From NCBI RefSeq assembly GCF_021044755.1, contig NZ_JAJNOR010000006.1, forward strand, positions 191,911 to 255,910: 64,000 bases of DNA, read 5' to 3'. Positions 1-8,736 of this stretch are shown here, piece by piece. The translations under genes were made by a program, and so were the position numbers. Below the pieces are notes generated by a model. The model searched no databases. It saw only the letters and a program-made list of their open reading frames with translations, and had not been told where the DNA came from. This stretch comes from Lientehia hominis (GTDB lineage: Bacteria > Bacillota > Clostridia > Lachnospirales > Lachnospiraceae). Each line of letters starts with the position of its first letter. The first letter of the stretch is position 1.

Positions 1-2
1 AT

Positions 3-338
3 CCTTTTACCGCTGTCATCAAGGGTGACGCGGAGCTGCAGAACGGCGAAGGCGTAGATTTATCCGTGGAAGGCATGGGGACTCCTTCTTTTGAGGATGT
101 CCTGTATCTCTCTCAGGCGTTCGTCCGGGAGGAAGGGAACCAATATTATGTCTATAAAAAGGGCGAAGACGGCCTGCTCACCAAGCAGTATATTGAAGCC
201 GGAAAGATCGTCTACGGAAGTATCGAGATCAAGTCCGGTCTGAATATGGAGGATGAGATTGCGTTCCCATACGGCAAAGACGTGAAAGAAGGCGCCAAGA
301 CGGAATCCGTCGACTCGCTTTATAACTATGGAATGTAG
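3..338 (+). CDS. efflux transporter periplasmic adaptor (HlyD/MFP family), C-terminal part
   Basis: The reading frame is already open at the left edge and ends at a TAG stop, so only the last 111 residues are visible. The segment is beta-rich and ends in the short strand-turn pattern seen at the C-terminus of membrane-fusion proteins (a stretch around Y-V-Y-K-K-G, then an I-x-x-G-x-x-x-x-G-x-x-I-x-S-G-L pattern). Such adaptors link an ABC ATPase/FtsX permease pair to extracellular export. The stop codon sits beside the ribosome binding site of the following MacB-like permease, 11 bases away, so the two are cotranscribed. The family call rests on this pattern and on the neighbour; the N-terminal membrane and hairpin parts lie outside the window. 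Confidence 0.75.
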   Translation, partial: PFTAVIKGDAELQNGEGVDLSVEGMGTPSFEDVLYLSQAFVREEGNQYYVYKKGEDGLLTKQYIEAGKIVYGSIEIKSGLNMEDEIAFPYGKDVKEGAKTESVDSLYNYGM

Positions 339-349
339 GAGGAGGACCC

Positions 350-1606
350 ATGTTAGAAAATATACGATTATCCTTTCAGGGAATCTGGGCCCATAAGCTC
401 CGTTCCTTTTTGACGATGCTGGGCATCATCATCGGCATCGGTTCTATCATCGCCATCGTGTCTACGATCAAAGGCACCAATGAACAGATCAAGCAAAATC
501 TGGTCGGCGCCGGAAACAACGCGGTGAAAATACAGCTGTATCAGGGCGACTGGCCAATGGATCTCACTTATACCAGTCCGCCGGACGGCGTACCCGTTAT
601 CATCCCGGAAGTCCGTGAAGAAATCCTCGGCTTGCCTGAGGTCATTGAGGCCTCTCTCTACTACACGCGGAACGAGTACAGTGCGGTCTTCAACGGTTCA
701 CAGACGCTTACCGGAGGCAATATCGTGGGTATAGACAATCATTACCTGGATGTCTATGGGTATCAGATCACCAAAGGCCGCGGCTTCACTGACAAGGATT
801 TTACCGACAGCCGGAAGGTAGTGCTGCTGGACAAAACGGCATCGTCCAATTTGTTTCAGGGAGAAGATCCCATCGGCAGGACTGTCGAGATCAAAGGCGA
901 ACCGTTCACGGTGATCGGCCTGATCGGACAGAAAGCCGGTTTTGAACCGGTCATAAATTCTTTAGAGGACTATGAGCGCTATGCGTCCAATTACTCCAGC
1001 GGCCTGGTCTGCGTCCCCGACGCCATCTGGCCAGTCCTGTACCAGTACGACGAACCACAGAACCTGGTGGTCCGTGCCGCCAGTACCGACGACATGACCG
1101 CTGCCGGTGAAAAAGCTTCTGACATCCTGAACGGCTATTTGTATGTATCGGACGAAACCATAAAATATAAAGGCGAAGATCTGCTCGAGCAGGCAAATAA
1201 GCTTCAGGAGCTCAGCGCGGCGACCAACAGACAGCTGATCTGGATTGCCAGCATCTCCCTGCTGGTTGGCGGAATCGGCGTCATGAACATCATGCTGGTG
1301 TCTGTCACAGAACGTACCCGGGAAATCGGCCTAAAAAAGGCTCTGGGCGCCAGAAAGACCCGCATCCTTGGACAGTTCCTGACCGAAGCCGCAGTGCTCA
1401 CCGGCCTGGGCGGCGTTCTGGGAATCGGCGCCGGTATCGGCCTGGCCTACATCATCTCGAGTCTGTCCCAGGCTCCGGTGGCCATCAGCATTCCGGCTAT
1501 CGTAGTGTCCGTGGTATTTTCCACCTTGATCGGCCTTATATTCGGAATCATTCCTTCCTTTAAAGCGGCCAATCTGAACCCCATCGATGCGTTGAGACAC
1601 GAATAA
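350..1606 (+). CDS. MacB-like ABC transporter permease (FtsX family)
   Basis: A 418-residue permease of the MacB/FtsX type. A first membrane helix lies at about residues 17-40, followed by a long extracytoplasmic MacB core domain (about 42-290) and three membrane helices near the C-terminus (about 295-320, 345-372 and 380-408). The conserved cytoplasmic motif T-E-R-T-R-E-I-G-L-K-K-A-L-G-A is present after the second helix. The protein should couple to a LolD/MacB-type ATPase, which would be encoded left of the window, and to the adaptor just upstream, exporting a peptide, antibiotic or lipid. The start is an ATG 7 bases behind GGAGGAGG. The gene is the last of its operon: a strong hairpin follows. 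Confidence 0.92.
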   Translation: MLENIRLSFQGIWAHKLRSFLTMLGIIIGIGSIIAIVSTIKGTNEQIKQNLVGAGNNAVKIQLYQGDWPMDLTYTSPPDGVPVIIPEVREEILGLPEVIEASLYYTRNEYSAVFNGSQTLTGGNIVGIDNHYLDVYGYQITKGRGFTDKDFTDSRKVVLLDKTASSNLFQGEDPIGRTVEIKGEPFTVIGLIGQKAGFEPVINSLEDYERYASNYSSGLVCVPDAIWPVLYQYDEPQNLVVRAASTDDMTAAGEKASDILNGYLYVSDETIKYKGEDLLEQANKLQELSAATNRQLIWIASISLLVGGIGVMNIMLVSVTERTREIGLKKALGARKTRILGQFLTEAAVLTGLGGVLGIGAGIGLAYIISSLSQAPVAISIPAIVVSVVFSTLIGLIFGIIPSFKAANLNPIDALRHE

Positions 1607-1627
1607 TACTCCATGGCATCAAAAACA

Positions 1628-1670
1628 GGGCTGCCGCACTAAGCAATTAGTGCGGCAGCCCTCTGTTATT
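1628..1670. terminator. bidirectional intrinsic terminator
   Basis: A perfect 14-bp stem (1628-1641 pairing with 1648-1661) closes a 6-base loop and is followed on plus by a T-rich run. On minus the stem is followed by CTGTTTTTG. It sits between two convergent genes and can end transcription of both the MacB-like operon and the sugar ABC operon. Confidence 0.85.
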
Positions 1671-1681
1671 CTATTCTGTTC

Positions 1682-2743
1682 TTAATTTTTTATTGCTTCG
1701 TCAACTTCTTCCTGAGTCAGCGCTCCTTGTTCAATATAAAAGTCAATGTATTCGTCCACGTTGTCTTTTGTGATCAGAATCGTATCAATGGACTCTTCGA
1801 TCACTTCGTCCTCTCCTTTTAAAAGTCTGGCTGCTGCCGCCAGGTTCTTTTCCGCCAGCTCTTTTGTGTTCTGCATCACAGTTGCCGTATAAGTACCTTT
1901 CTTAATAGCCAGAAGTGCTTCGGGCACCGCATCTACTCCGTATGTCTGGATGTCTTTGTAGTCGGGATTGTCCTTTACTACTTCGTAACAGGACATGGCC
2001 AGCGCGTCGCCGATGGTGAGCACTACGTCAATCTTTCCATAAGACTGTACCCAGTCTTCCATTGTCGCCATAAAGGTGCCTTCATCCGCACGGTCTGTGA
2101 TTTTCTCCGCCAGGATCTCGCAGTCCGGGCGCTGTTTCACAAAAATATCCTTATACGCTTTCAGCCTGGACTCTGTATGAAGGTTTCCGGGATTGCAGGA
2201 AAGGATGACCACTCTTGCGTTTTCCGGCGCTTTTTCTACGGCCAGTTCAGCCAGAACTCTCCCCTGATCGTAAGGATCCGCGTCAATCCAGGAACCGCCC
2301 TCCACTTCACGGATTCCGGCGTTCGTGGTAATACATTTGATTCCCGCATCCACAACCTTCTGAGCATAAGGAAGCTGCAGATCTCCGTCGTTTGGCTGGA
2401 TAATAATACAGTCGTATTCCTTTGTAATGCAGGTTTCGATCAAAGTATTTTCTTTCGCACTGTCCGATTCCGCATCCAGGATATCCAACGTGAACAGGTC
2501 TTTATAATTTGCCTCCCATTCTTCTTCCATGGACTTTGCAATCCTGGCGGCAAAGCTGTCCGCCATGTTTCTTGAAATAAACGCTACCTTATACGTTTCC
2601 CCGCCAGATGCTTCCTTCGTACTTCCTGTTTCCGTTTTCGTCTCCCCAGATACCGCTTTTGTTTCCTTCTTATCACCGCCCCCACAGGCTGACATAGAAA
2701 GGACCATACATACTGCCATCAATACTGCCAACAACTTTTTCAT
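1682..2743 (-). CDS. sugar ABC transporter substrate-binding lipoprotein (RbsB-like)
   Basis: A 353-residue lipoprotein. The signal peptide ends in L-S-M-S-A-C-G-G-G, with the lipidated cysteine at residue 20, followed by a Thr/Lys/Glu-rich linker. The rest has the two-lobed periplasmic-binding fold of the ribose/galactose class: an early A-F-I-S-R-N-M strand, a Q-P-N-D-G-D segment and a late Y-G-V-D-A-V-P-E-A motif. It captures a sugar or polyol outside the cell for the permease and ATPase encoded upstream in the same minus-strand operon. Here the order is dehydrogenase, ATPase, permease, binding protein. The ATG follows AAAGGAGG. The exact sugar cannot be read from sequence. Confidence 0.93.
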   Translation of the reverse strand: MKKLLAVLMAVCMVLSMSACGGGDKKETKAVSGETKTETGSTKEASGGETYKVAFISRNMADSFAARIAKSMEEEWEANYKDLFTLDILDAESDSAKENTLIETCITKEYDCIIIQPNDGDLQLPYAQKVVDAGIKCITTNAGIREVEGGSWIDADPYDQGRVLAELAVEKAPENARVVILSCNPGNLHTESRLKAYKDIFVKQRPDCEILAEKITDRADEGTFMATMEDWVQSYGKIDVVLTIGDALAMSCYEVVKDNPDYKDIQTYGVDAVPEALLAIKKGTYTATVMQNTKELAEKNLAAAARLLKGEDEVIEESIDTILITKDNVDEYIDFYIEQGALTQEEVDEAIKN

Positions 2744-2776
2744 TTTTCTTCCTCCTTTTTGAGTGGTTGTATCTGC

Positions 2777-3751
2777 TTATCCCTTAGAGCCCTTTTTGTA
2801 GGTCTTTTTCTCCTTGGAATAAAGATCCCATATAACCGCGCCTGCAATGATCACGCCTTTTACAATCTGCTGGATATAGGAATTGACGGATATCAGATTC
2901 ATGATATTGCTTAAAAAACCCACGATGAACGCGCCGATCATTGTGCCGAAAGCCGATCCGACACCGCCGGAAAAGCTGGTCCCGCCTATGATCGTGGCAG
3001 TCATCGCGTCAAATTCATATCCCTGGGCTCCATTCGGCATGGCGCCATTGACTCTTGATACAAAAACAGCAGCCGCAATGCCGACTAAAACGCCATGGAT
3101 GGCATACGTCTTCATTTTCACAGACTTCACTTTAATTCCGGAAGCATTGGCCGCCTGTTCGTTTCCCCCGATCGCATAAATGGAACGGCCCATCCTTGTA
3201 TGATTTGTCAGATAAAAAATTACAGCAAACGTGACAAGCATAATGATGACAGGTATCGGGATTCCCAGAAAACTCCCCTGTCCGACTACCGTAAATTTCC
3301 CCAGGTCATAGATATTCTGTCCGTCTGTATAAAAAAGTGCGGCTCCTCTGGCCATCGTCTGGATGGCAAGGGTCGCAATGAATGGGGGCGTCCTGAACTT
3401 CGTCACCATAAATCCGCTGAGCAGATTACAGACCACTGATACCCCGATCGCTACGGCGAAGGTCGCCGCAATGCTATGGGTCACATGATAGGCGGACACC
3501 GCCAGAACGCCGGCCAGTGCTACTACGGCGCCGGCCGCCAGATCCAGCAGACCCGCGGTGATGAGCAGCATCTCGCCAAACGCGATGATCAGGATGACTG
3601 ACTGCTGCCTCGCCACATTCAATAAGTTGTCGGGTTTTAAAAAGTGTTTATTGGCTATGGCACAGACGGCCATAAATACAACCAGTATCAGCACCAGACT
3701 GTACTTACTCAAAATTTTATGAAAATCCCTTTTCGGTTTCTGTGTCTCCAT
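2777..3751 (-). CDS. sugar ABC transporter permease (RbsC-like)
   Basis: A 324-residue membrane protein of the BPD_transp_2 / RbsC type, with about eight to ten hydrophobic segments. The C-terminal signature A-T-I-I-G-G-T-S-F-S-G-G-V-G is typical of ribose/xylose-family permeases and contacts the dual-domain ATPase. The chosen ATG lies five codons inside a longer frame that begins with TTG, because GGGAGG is correctly spaced for the internal ATG. It lies between the ATPase gene (22-base gap) and the binding-protein gene (33-base gap), so translation of the three transporter genes is probably coordinated. Confidence 0.93.
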   Translation of the reverse strand: METQKPKRDFHKILSKYSLVLILVVFMAVCAIANKHFLKPDNLLNVARQQSVILIIAFGEMLLITAGLLDLAAGAVVALAGVLAVSAYHVTHSIAATFAVAIGVSVVCNLLSGFMVTKFRTPPFIATLAIQTMARGAALFYTDGQNIYDLGKFTVVGQGSFLGIPIPVIIMLVTFAVIFYLTNHTRMGRSIYAIGGNEQAANASGIKVKSVKMKTYAIHGVLVGIAAAVFVSRVNGAMPNGAQGYEFDAMTATIIGGTSFSGGVGSAFGTMIGAFIVGFLSNIMNLISVNSYIQQIVKGVIIAGAVIWDLYSKEKKTYKKGSKG

Positions 3752-3773
3752 CGTCCATCCTCCCAATCATTTT

Positions 3774-5270
3774 TCACTCTGCTGTCCTTACTGCGAAATT
3801 CATAATGGCTTCCTGAGAAAATTCCTTTCTGTCCAGGCCCCCCGTGATCACTCCTTCATGCATTACATATATCCGGTCGCACATGCCGATCAGTTCCGGC
3901 AGCTCCGAAGATACCATGACAATTCCCTTTCCATCCCGGGCAAATTCTTCCATCAGCTGATAGATCTCGCTCTTGGCCCCCACGTCGATTCCTCTCGTCG
4001 GTTCATCCATGATCAGTACGTCCGGGCTGCAGAGCATCCACTTTGCCAAAATCACCTTTTGCTGGTTCCCGCCGGAAAGGTTCTCAATTTTTGTTTCCAG
4101 CGACGGTGTTTTAACGTTCATCCGTTCACAGGCTTCCTGTACCTTCTCCTTTTCTTTTCGTTTGTGGCAGCGCCCTTTATAAAAGAACTTTTTCAGCGAA
4201 GCCAGGGAGGTATTTTCTATAATGTTCCTTACCGGTACAATGCCGTATTGCCGTCGGTCCTCTGACACCATCGCAAGTCCGTGGGCGATCGCCTGCCATA
4301 CGTGCCGGATCTGCACCGGCTTTCCTTTTATGTACACCTCTCCTTCTGTATGAGGATCCATGCCAAAAACCGCGTTCATCACTTCTGTCCGGCCTGCACC
4401 GACCAGTCCCGCGAATCCTACGATCTCTCCCGCTCTGACATCAAACGAAATATTCTCGAATATTCCAGGCGAGCAGAGCCCCTTTACCTCCAGGACTTTT
4501 TCTCCCACCTGGACTTTTGTTTTCGGATACTGATTCTCCAGCTTTCTCCCGACCATCATCTCAATCACCTGGTCGATCGTGACCTCCGATGCTTTTTTTG
4601 TCCCTACTACCGCCCCGTCCCGAAGAACCGTGATCTCATCGGCTATTTTAAATATTTCATCCATTTTATGGGAAATATAAATGATGCTGACTCCCCGTTT
4701 TTTCAGCTGCTCAATCTTATCAAACAAGAATGTCACTTCTTTATCAGATATGGAAGAAGTCGGCTCATCCATGATGAGTATCTGGGCGTCAAAGGATACC
4801 GCTTTCAATATTTCGATCAGCTGAATATCCGCTACACTCAGGCTCCTCAAAAGCGTGTCATGAGAATACGGAAATCCCTCCTGCGTCAGGAGCGCCTCCG
4901 TATTCATCCGTATCGTTTTCCAGTCAATCTTTCCCTTCCGTTTCATCGTCCAGCTGCCCAGATAAACGTTCTCCGCTACGGTCAGATCCGGCACATAAGA
5001 AAGTTCCTGAAAGATCATGGCAATTCCGTTGGCCCTTGCGTCCACCGGGCTCTTTATCTGGACCGGCCTGCCGTCGATATAAATCTCCCCTTCGTCCTGC
5101 CGGTATATTCCGTCTAGAATTTTCATCAGAGTGGATTTTCCGGCCCCGTTTTCCCCACAGAGTACATGAGTCGTCCCTTTTTTCAGCCGAAAGCTCACTT
5201 GGTCCAGCGCTTTTACTCCCGGAAAAGATTTCGAAATATTTCTAAGTTCCAGCTTGATCTCTTCGCTCAT
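3774..5270 (-). CDS. sugar ABC transporter ATP-binding protein (RbsA-like, two nucleotide-binding domains)
   Basis: A 498-residue tandem ATPase. The first domain has a canonical Walker A (G-E-N-G-A-G-K-S-T) and Walker B (I-L-I-M-D-E-P-T-S-S) but a degenerate signature (L-S-V-A-D-I-Q). The second has a degenerate Walker A (G-L-V-G-A-G-R-T-E) and an intact signature (L-S-G-G-N-Q-Q-K). This alternation is normal for the RbsA/MglA class, so it is not a defect. It powers the RbsC-like permease. The start is the ATG preceded by AGGTG; a longer frame starts at a TTG overlapping the dehydrogenase stop and has no good ribosome binding site. Confidence 0.94.
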   Translation of the reverse strand: MSEEIKLELRNISKSFPGVKALDQVSFRLKKGTTHVLCGENGAGKSTLMKILDGIYRQDEGEIYIDGRPVQIKSPVDARANGIAMIFQELSYVPDLTVAENVYLGSWTMKRKGKIDWKTIRMNTEALLTQEGFPYSHDTLLRSLSVADIQLIEILKAVSFDAQILIMDEPTSSISDKEVTFLFDKIEQLKKRGVSIIYISHKMDEIFKIADEITVLRDGAVVGTKKASEVTIDQVIEMMVGRKLENQYPKTKVQVGEKVLEVKGLCSPGIFENISFDVRAGEIVGFAGLVGAGRTEVMNAVFGMDPHTEGEVYIKGKPVQIRHVWQAIAHGLAMVSEDRRQYGIVPVRNIIENTSLASLKKFFYKGRCHKRKEKEKVQEACERMNVKTPSLETKIENLSGGNQQKVILAKWMLCSPDVLIMDEPTRGIDVGAKSEIYQLMEEFARDGKGIVMVSSELPELIGMCDRIYVMHEGVITGGLDRKEFSQEAIMNFAVRTAE

Positions 5271-5296
5271 ATCCACACCTGCTTTCTGTCTGGCCG

Positions 5297-6331
5297 TCAA
5301 AACCGGATGACCGCTTTAATAACATCTTTTGCTTCCTCCACCACAGTCCGGAAAGCCGCGTCACTGTCGTCAAAGGAAAAATAATGGGTGACGATCGGTT
5401 TCACATCGATGGAGCCGCTGGCGATTGCGGCGATTGCCACAGGATACAGATTTCGATAGCGAAAAACAGATTTGATCGTAACTTCTTTCACCATGATCTG
5501 GGAAAAGTTAAAGTTGATCGTGCTCTCTGCCGCCATTCCCACGAGTACCACCGTACCGCCCCTCTTCACAAAAAACGGCGCCTCTCCAATGGTCGCTGCC
5601 GATCCTGCCGTTTCAAATACCACATCAGCTCCCCGGTCTCCGAAGATTTCTTTTACCCTGGCCGCCACGTCTTCCTTTCCGGCGCTGATGACGCCGCTGG
5701 CTCCCAGACGTTTCGCAGCTTCCAGACGTTTCTCGAACAGATCGGCCACCACGATTTCCGATGCTCCCCGTGCTTTTGCCGCCAATAACGTCACCAAACC
5801 GATGCAGCCGCCCCCCAAGATCAGTACACGGTCTCCCAATGTGACATTTCCCTGGCTCGCAGCGTGAAGCCCCACTGCCAAAGGTTCCACTAAAGCACCT
5901 TCCTCTGTGGACACAGTTTCCGGAAGCAAATAGCACATACCCGCAGGATGGACCACATATTCCTGAAGGGCCCCAGGTGTAGGCGGATCCGCAAAAAAGC
6001 GGACGGACCGGCAGAGATTGTATTTGCCGCTTCTGCAAAGCTCACACGTACCGCATGGATAACCAGGCTCCAGGGCAACCCTGTCTCCCGGACGGAGTCC
6101 GTTTACCAGATCTCCCACCTCCATAACCGTCCCGGCCACTTCGTGTCCCAGGATAAACGATGGAGGCGCCGCCACATCTCCGATATGTCCATCCTTATAA
6201 AAATGAACGTCCGAACCGCACACCCCGCAGTACTCCACTTTCACCAGCGCTTCCTCCGGGCCCGGCACCGGAACAACCGCGTTGTCTCTCACCACGATTT
6301 TCATCGGCTTTTCCAAATACGCTGCTTTCAT
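5297..6331 (-). CDS. zinc-dependent medium-chain alcohol (polyol) dehydrogenase
   Basis: A 344-residue MDR-family dehydrogenase of the sorbitol/xylitol/L-iditol dehydrogenase group. The catalytic zinc site is seen in C-G-V-C-G-S-D-V-H and G-H-E-V-A-G, the structural zinc lobe as C-G-T-C-E-L-C-R-S-G-K-Y-N-L-C, and the Rossmann nucleotide loop as G-G-G-C-I-G-L-V near residue 170. It should oxidise a secondary alcohol of an imported polyol to a ketose with NAD(P)+. It is the first gene of the minus-strand operon with the RbsA/C/B-like transporter. A consensus-like promoter with an adjacent palindrome lies upstream, so the divergent ROK regulator probably controls it. The ATG follows AAAGGG. Confidence 0.92.
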   Translation of the reverse strand: MKAAYLEKPMKIVVRDNAVVPVPGPEEALVKVEYCGVCGSDVHFYKDGHIGDVAAPPSFILGHEVAGTVMEVGDLVNGLRPGDRVALEPGYPCGTCELCRSGKYNLCRSVRFFADPPTPGALQEYVVHPAGMCYLLPETVSTEEGALVEPLAVGLHAASQGNVTLGDRVLILGGGCIGLVTLLAAKARGASEIVVADLFEKRLEAAKRLGASGVISAGKEDVAARVKEIFGDRGADVVFETAGSAATIGEAPFFVKRGGTVVLVGMAAESTINFNFSQIMVKEVTIKSVFRYRNLYPVAIAAIASGSIDVKPIVTHYFSFDDSDAAFRTVVEEAKDVIKAVIRF

Positions 6332-6379
6332 TTTCTTATCCCTTTCTTTCTGTTGACATTTCGGAAATACTTTTACTAT

Positions 6380-6399
6380 AATAGTTTTATAAAACTATT
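6380..6399. promoter_or_regulatory. palindromic operator of the dehydrogenase/ABC operon (likely ROK repressor site)
   Basis: The 20-bp sequence AATAGTTTTATAAAACTATT is a perfect palindrome. It lies just downstream of the predicted transcription start of the minus-strand operon, where a bound repressor would block initiation. A related palindrome (6544-6559) precedes the ROK gene. XylR/NagC-type ROK regulators bind AT-rich dyads of this kind; the link to the neighbouring regulator is inferred. Confidence 0.75.
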
Positions 6400-6416
6400 T
6401 TATATAATATATTAGC

Positions 6417-6445
6417 ATATTAGTATAATATTTCCAAATTGTCAA
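6417..6445 (-). promoter_or_regulatory. sigma-A-type promoter for the dehydrogenase/ABC operon
   Basis: Reading the minus strand, TTGACA (6445-6440) is followed after exactly 17 bases by TAATAT (6422-6417). The predicted start is near 6410, immediately before the 20-bp palindrome at 6380-6399. Confidence 0.75.
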
Positions 6446-6543
6446 CTAAAAAATATATCTTTATGGGCAGAATGACAGCTTTCTTTATCAAAAGGCGGAA
6501 ATTCGATTGCATTTCTTTTAAAATATGTTAAACTAATAACAAG

Positions 6544-6559
6544 TTATTTTATAAAATAA
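6544..6559. promoter_or_regulatory. palindromic operator in front of the ROK gene
   Basis: TTATTTTATAAAATAA is a perfect 16-bp palindrome sharing the TTTTATAAAA core with the site at 6380-6399, and it is followed by another overlapping TTTTATAAAA. It lies 31 bases before the ROK start codon, which would allow autoregulation. Confidence 0.65.
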
Positions 6560-6589
6560 TTTTATAAAAATATAATAAAAGGAGATATT

Positions 6590-7711
6590 ATGGCACCAAT
6601 TAATACCGCCAACATTAAGCAGTACAATCGAAATAAAATATTCCGGCTGATTGCGGGCCGGAAAAAGATTTCGAAACAGGAGATTGCGTACGAACTTCAC
6701 ATGAGCCTTCCTACCATCAGTCAAAACCTTCAGGATTTAAAAAACGCTGGGCTGATTATGGAAAACGGGGCCCTGGCCTCAAGTGTCGGGCGCAAGGCCA
6801 CAGGCTTTTCCATCGTGCCGGACGCCAAGGTCGCTCTCGGCCTGGATATCACTCTGAACCATATTTCCATGGTCCTTGTGAACCTGAACGGCAGCGTGAT
6901 CCACAGTATGCCAAGAAAGCACTACCAGATTAAGGGAACAGAGGGAAGCTACCGGGAAGTCAGTCTTGAAATATCCGAATTTTTAAAGGCCTCCGGAGTG
7001 AGTCCGGACCGGGTGCTCGGTATTGGGATCTCCATACCGGGAATCATTACGGAATACGGGACTTATATTTTCCAGTCCTCCCTTCCGGTGCCCGGGAACT
7101 TCTACGAATGTATCCGTCCGTATATTCCGTTTCCCTATACCTTGTACAACGACGCCAATTGCGGCGGCCTTGCAGAATTCTGGAGCCGTTCTGACATTGA
7201 TGCCATAGCTTATCTTTCACTCAGTAATACGGTAGGCGGGTCTATCTTAATGGGAGGTGAGACCTACCTTGGCGTATCCAACCGAAGCGCTGAATTCGGC
7301 CATGTCACCCTGGACCCCAACGGGCTGCCCTGCTACTGCGGGAAGATTGGCTGTTCCGACGCTTATTTAAACGCAAAGCTTCTCTCTTCCATAGCGGGGG
7401 ATAATCTGGCCGCTTTTTTCGAAGGTCTTAAAAACGGGAATGAATCATTCCGTCAGTGCTTTGATATTTACCTTCAGAACCTGTCCATATTGGTCAATAA
7501 CATCAACATGTCGCTGGACTGCGATCTGATCCTGGGAGGATACGTAGGAATTTATCTGGAACCATACATTGAAAGGCTGAAAGAATTGGTGAGCGCCCGT
7601 TCTACTTTCCCCACCGACGGCTCGTATATCAAGGCCTCTTCCAAAGGGTTTGAGGCCGCTGCCGTCGGCAGCGCTCTTTATTATATAGACGAATTTATTC
7701 AGCAGATCTAA
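6590..7711 (+). CDS. ROK family transcriptional regulator (XylR/NagC type)
   Basis: A 373-residue protein with an N-terminal winged helix-turn-helix (about residues 20-65; S-K-Q-E-I-A-Y-E-L-H-M-S-L-P-T-I-S) joined to a ROK sugar-kinase-like domain. The ROK zinc motif is present as C-Y-C-G-K-I-G-C around residue 245. Such proteins repress sugar or polyol operons and release DNA on binding the sugar. The gene is divergent from the dehydrogenase/RbsABC-like operon, shares AT-rich palindromes with it and is followed 30 bases later by the PfkB kinase. The ATG follows AAAAGGAG. Its effector is most likely the sugar or phosphorylated ketose of this locus. Confidence 0.93.
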   Translation: MAPINTANIKQYNRNKIFRLIAGRKKISKQEIAYELHMSLPTISQNLQDLKNAGLIMENGALASSVGRKATGFSIVPDAKVALGLDITLNHISMVLVNLNGSVIHSMPRKHYQIKGTEGSYREVSLEISEFLKASGVSPDRVLGIGISIPGIITEYGTYIFQSSLPVPGNFYECIRPYIPFPYTLYNDANCGGLAEFWSRSDIDAIAYLSLSNTVGGSILMGGETYLGVSNRSAEFGHVTLDPNGLPCYCGKIGCSDAYLNAKLLSSIAGDNLAAFFEGLKNGNESFRQCFDIYLQNLSILVNNINMSLDCDLILGGYVGIYLEPYIERLKELVSARSTFPTDGSYIKASSKGFEAAAVGSALYYIDEFIQQI

Positions 7712-7741
7712 AGAATTGGAAAAGAGAGGAGAGAATTGACA

Positions 7742-8722
7742 ATGGAAATGAGAGAAGAAGAAAAAACCTATGATGTCGTCTGCGTCGGGCAGATCGTACA
7801 GGATATCATGATCACAGATATCCCTAAAAACGCGCTGACCTCCGAAAACAACACATTTAAGTCAGACACCCTTCTTTTCGCCTCCGGCGGAGACGCGGTA
7901 AATGAAGCGGTGGCCTTATCCAGACTCGGCAGCAAAACCGCCCTGATGACCCGCCTGGACACAGGAAATGTGGGAAACACACTCTATCATGAGCTGGAAA
8001 AGGAGCCTCTCGACCTCTCCTATATTGTCCGGAAAGATGATTGTCTGACCCTTTCCACGATTGTGATCATCATGCCGGATGGAGAGCACGTCTTTTTGGC
8101 CGGTCCCGGAATCAATTATAGTCCTGAGCTTTCCGACATTGACTTTTCATTATTTGCCAGGACAAAAGCAGTTACAGCTGGCAGCCTCTTTTCCCTGGGA
8201 CCGCTGGACCGCGGCGGAATCGCCAATCTGTTTCAGGCGGCAAAGTCTTCGGGCGCACTCACTGTTGCCGATATGAATAATGACGTGGAGCACATCGGCC
8301 CCAGAGCTTTAGACTGCGTTTATCCATATACGGATTACCTGATGCCCAGCCTCGACGAAGCTGTCTACGTATCCGAAAAAACATCTCCGGATGAAATCGC
8401 GGACTTCTTTTTGTCCAGGGGCGTCGGAAATCTGGTCTTGAAACTGGGGGCAGAAGGCTGTTTTTTTAAAAACAAAGCAGAGCGTTTCTTTATGGACCCC
8501 TTCCAGATTACGCCCAATGATACGACCGGATGCGGTGACAATTTCGTTGCCGGTTTTCTTCATATGCTCTTGAAGGGAAAAAGCCACAAGGAATGTGCTC
8601 GTTTCGCCTGCGGGTGCGGAGCGCTGAATTCTCAGGAGCTGGGCGGACATTCGGCGGTCCGGAGCGAAGCACACGTAATAGAATTCATGGAAAAAAACAG
8701 CCAGATTTCCATACGACGATAA
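7742..8722 (+). CDS. PfkB family carbohydrate kinase
   Basis: A 326-residue ribokinase/PfkB-family kinase. It has the N-terminal substrate motif region (A-S-G-G-D-A-V-N-E-A-V-A-L-S-R-L-G) and the C-terminal signature D-T-T-G-C-G-D-N-F-V-A-G, whose aspartate is the expected catalytic base. It would phosphorylate the ketose made by the dehydrogenase or the imported sugar. It is cotranscribed with the ROK regulator. Start choice is slightly uncertain: an in-frame TTG lies 6 bases upstream, but the ATG is better placed behind AGGAG. The GCGDN variant replaces the more common GAGDN, which is seen in some family members. Confidence 0.92.
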   Translation: MEMREEEKTYDVVCVGQIVQDIMITDIPKNALTSENNTFKSDTLLFASGGDAVNEAVALSRLGSKTALMTRLDTGNVGNTLYHELEKEPLDLSYIVRKDDCLTLSTIVIIMPDGEHVFLAGPGINYSPELSDIDFSLFARTKAVTAGSLFSLGPLDRGGIANLFQAAKSSGALTVADMNNDVEHIGPRALDCVYPYTDYLMPSLDEAVYVSEKTSPDEIADFFLSRGVGNLVLKLGAEGCFFKNKAERFFMDPFQITPNDTTGCGDNFVAGFLHMLLKGKSHKECARFACGCGALNSQELGGHSAVRSEAHVIEFMEKNSQISIRR

Positions 8723-8736
8723 GCCGCCAGACTCTC

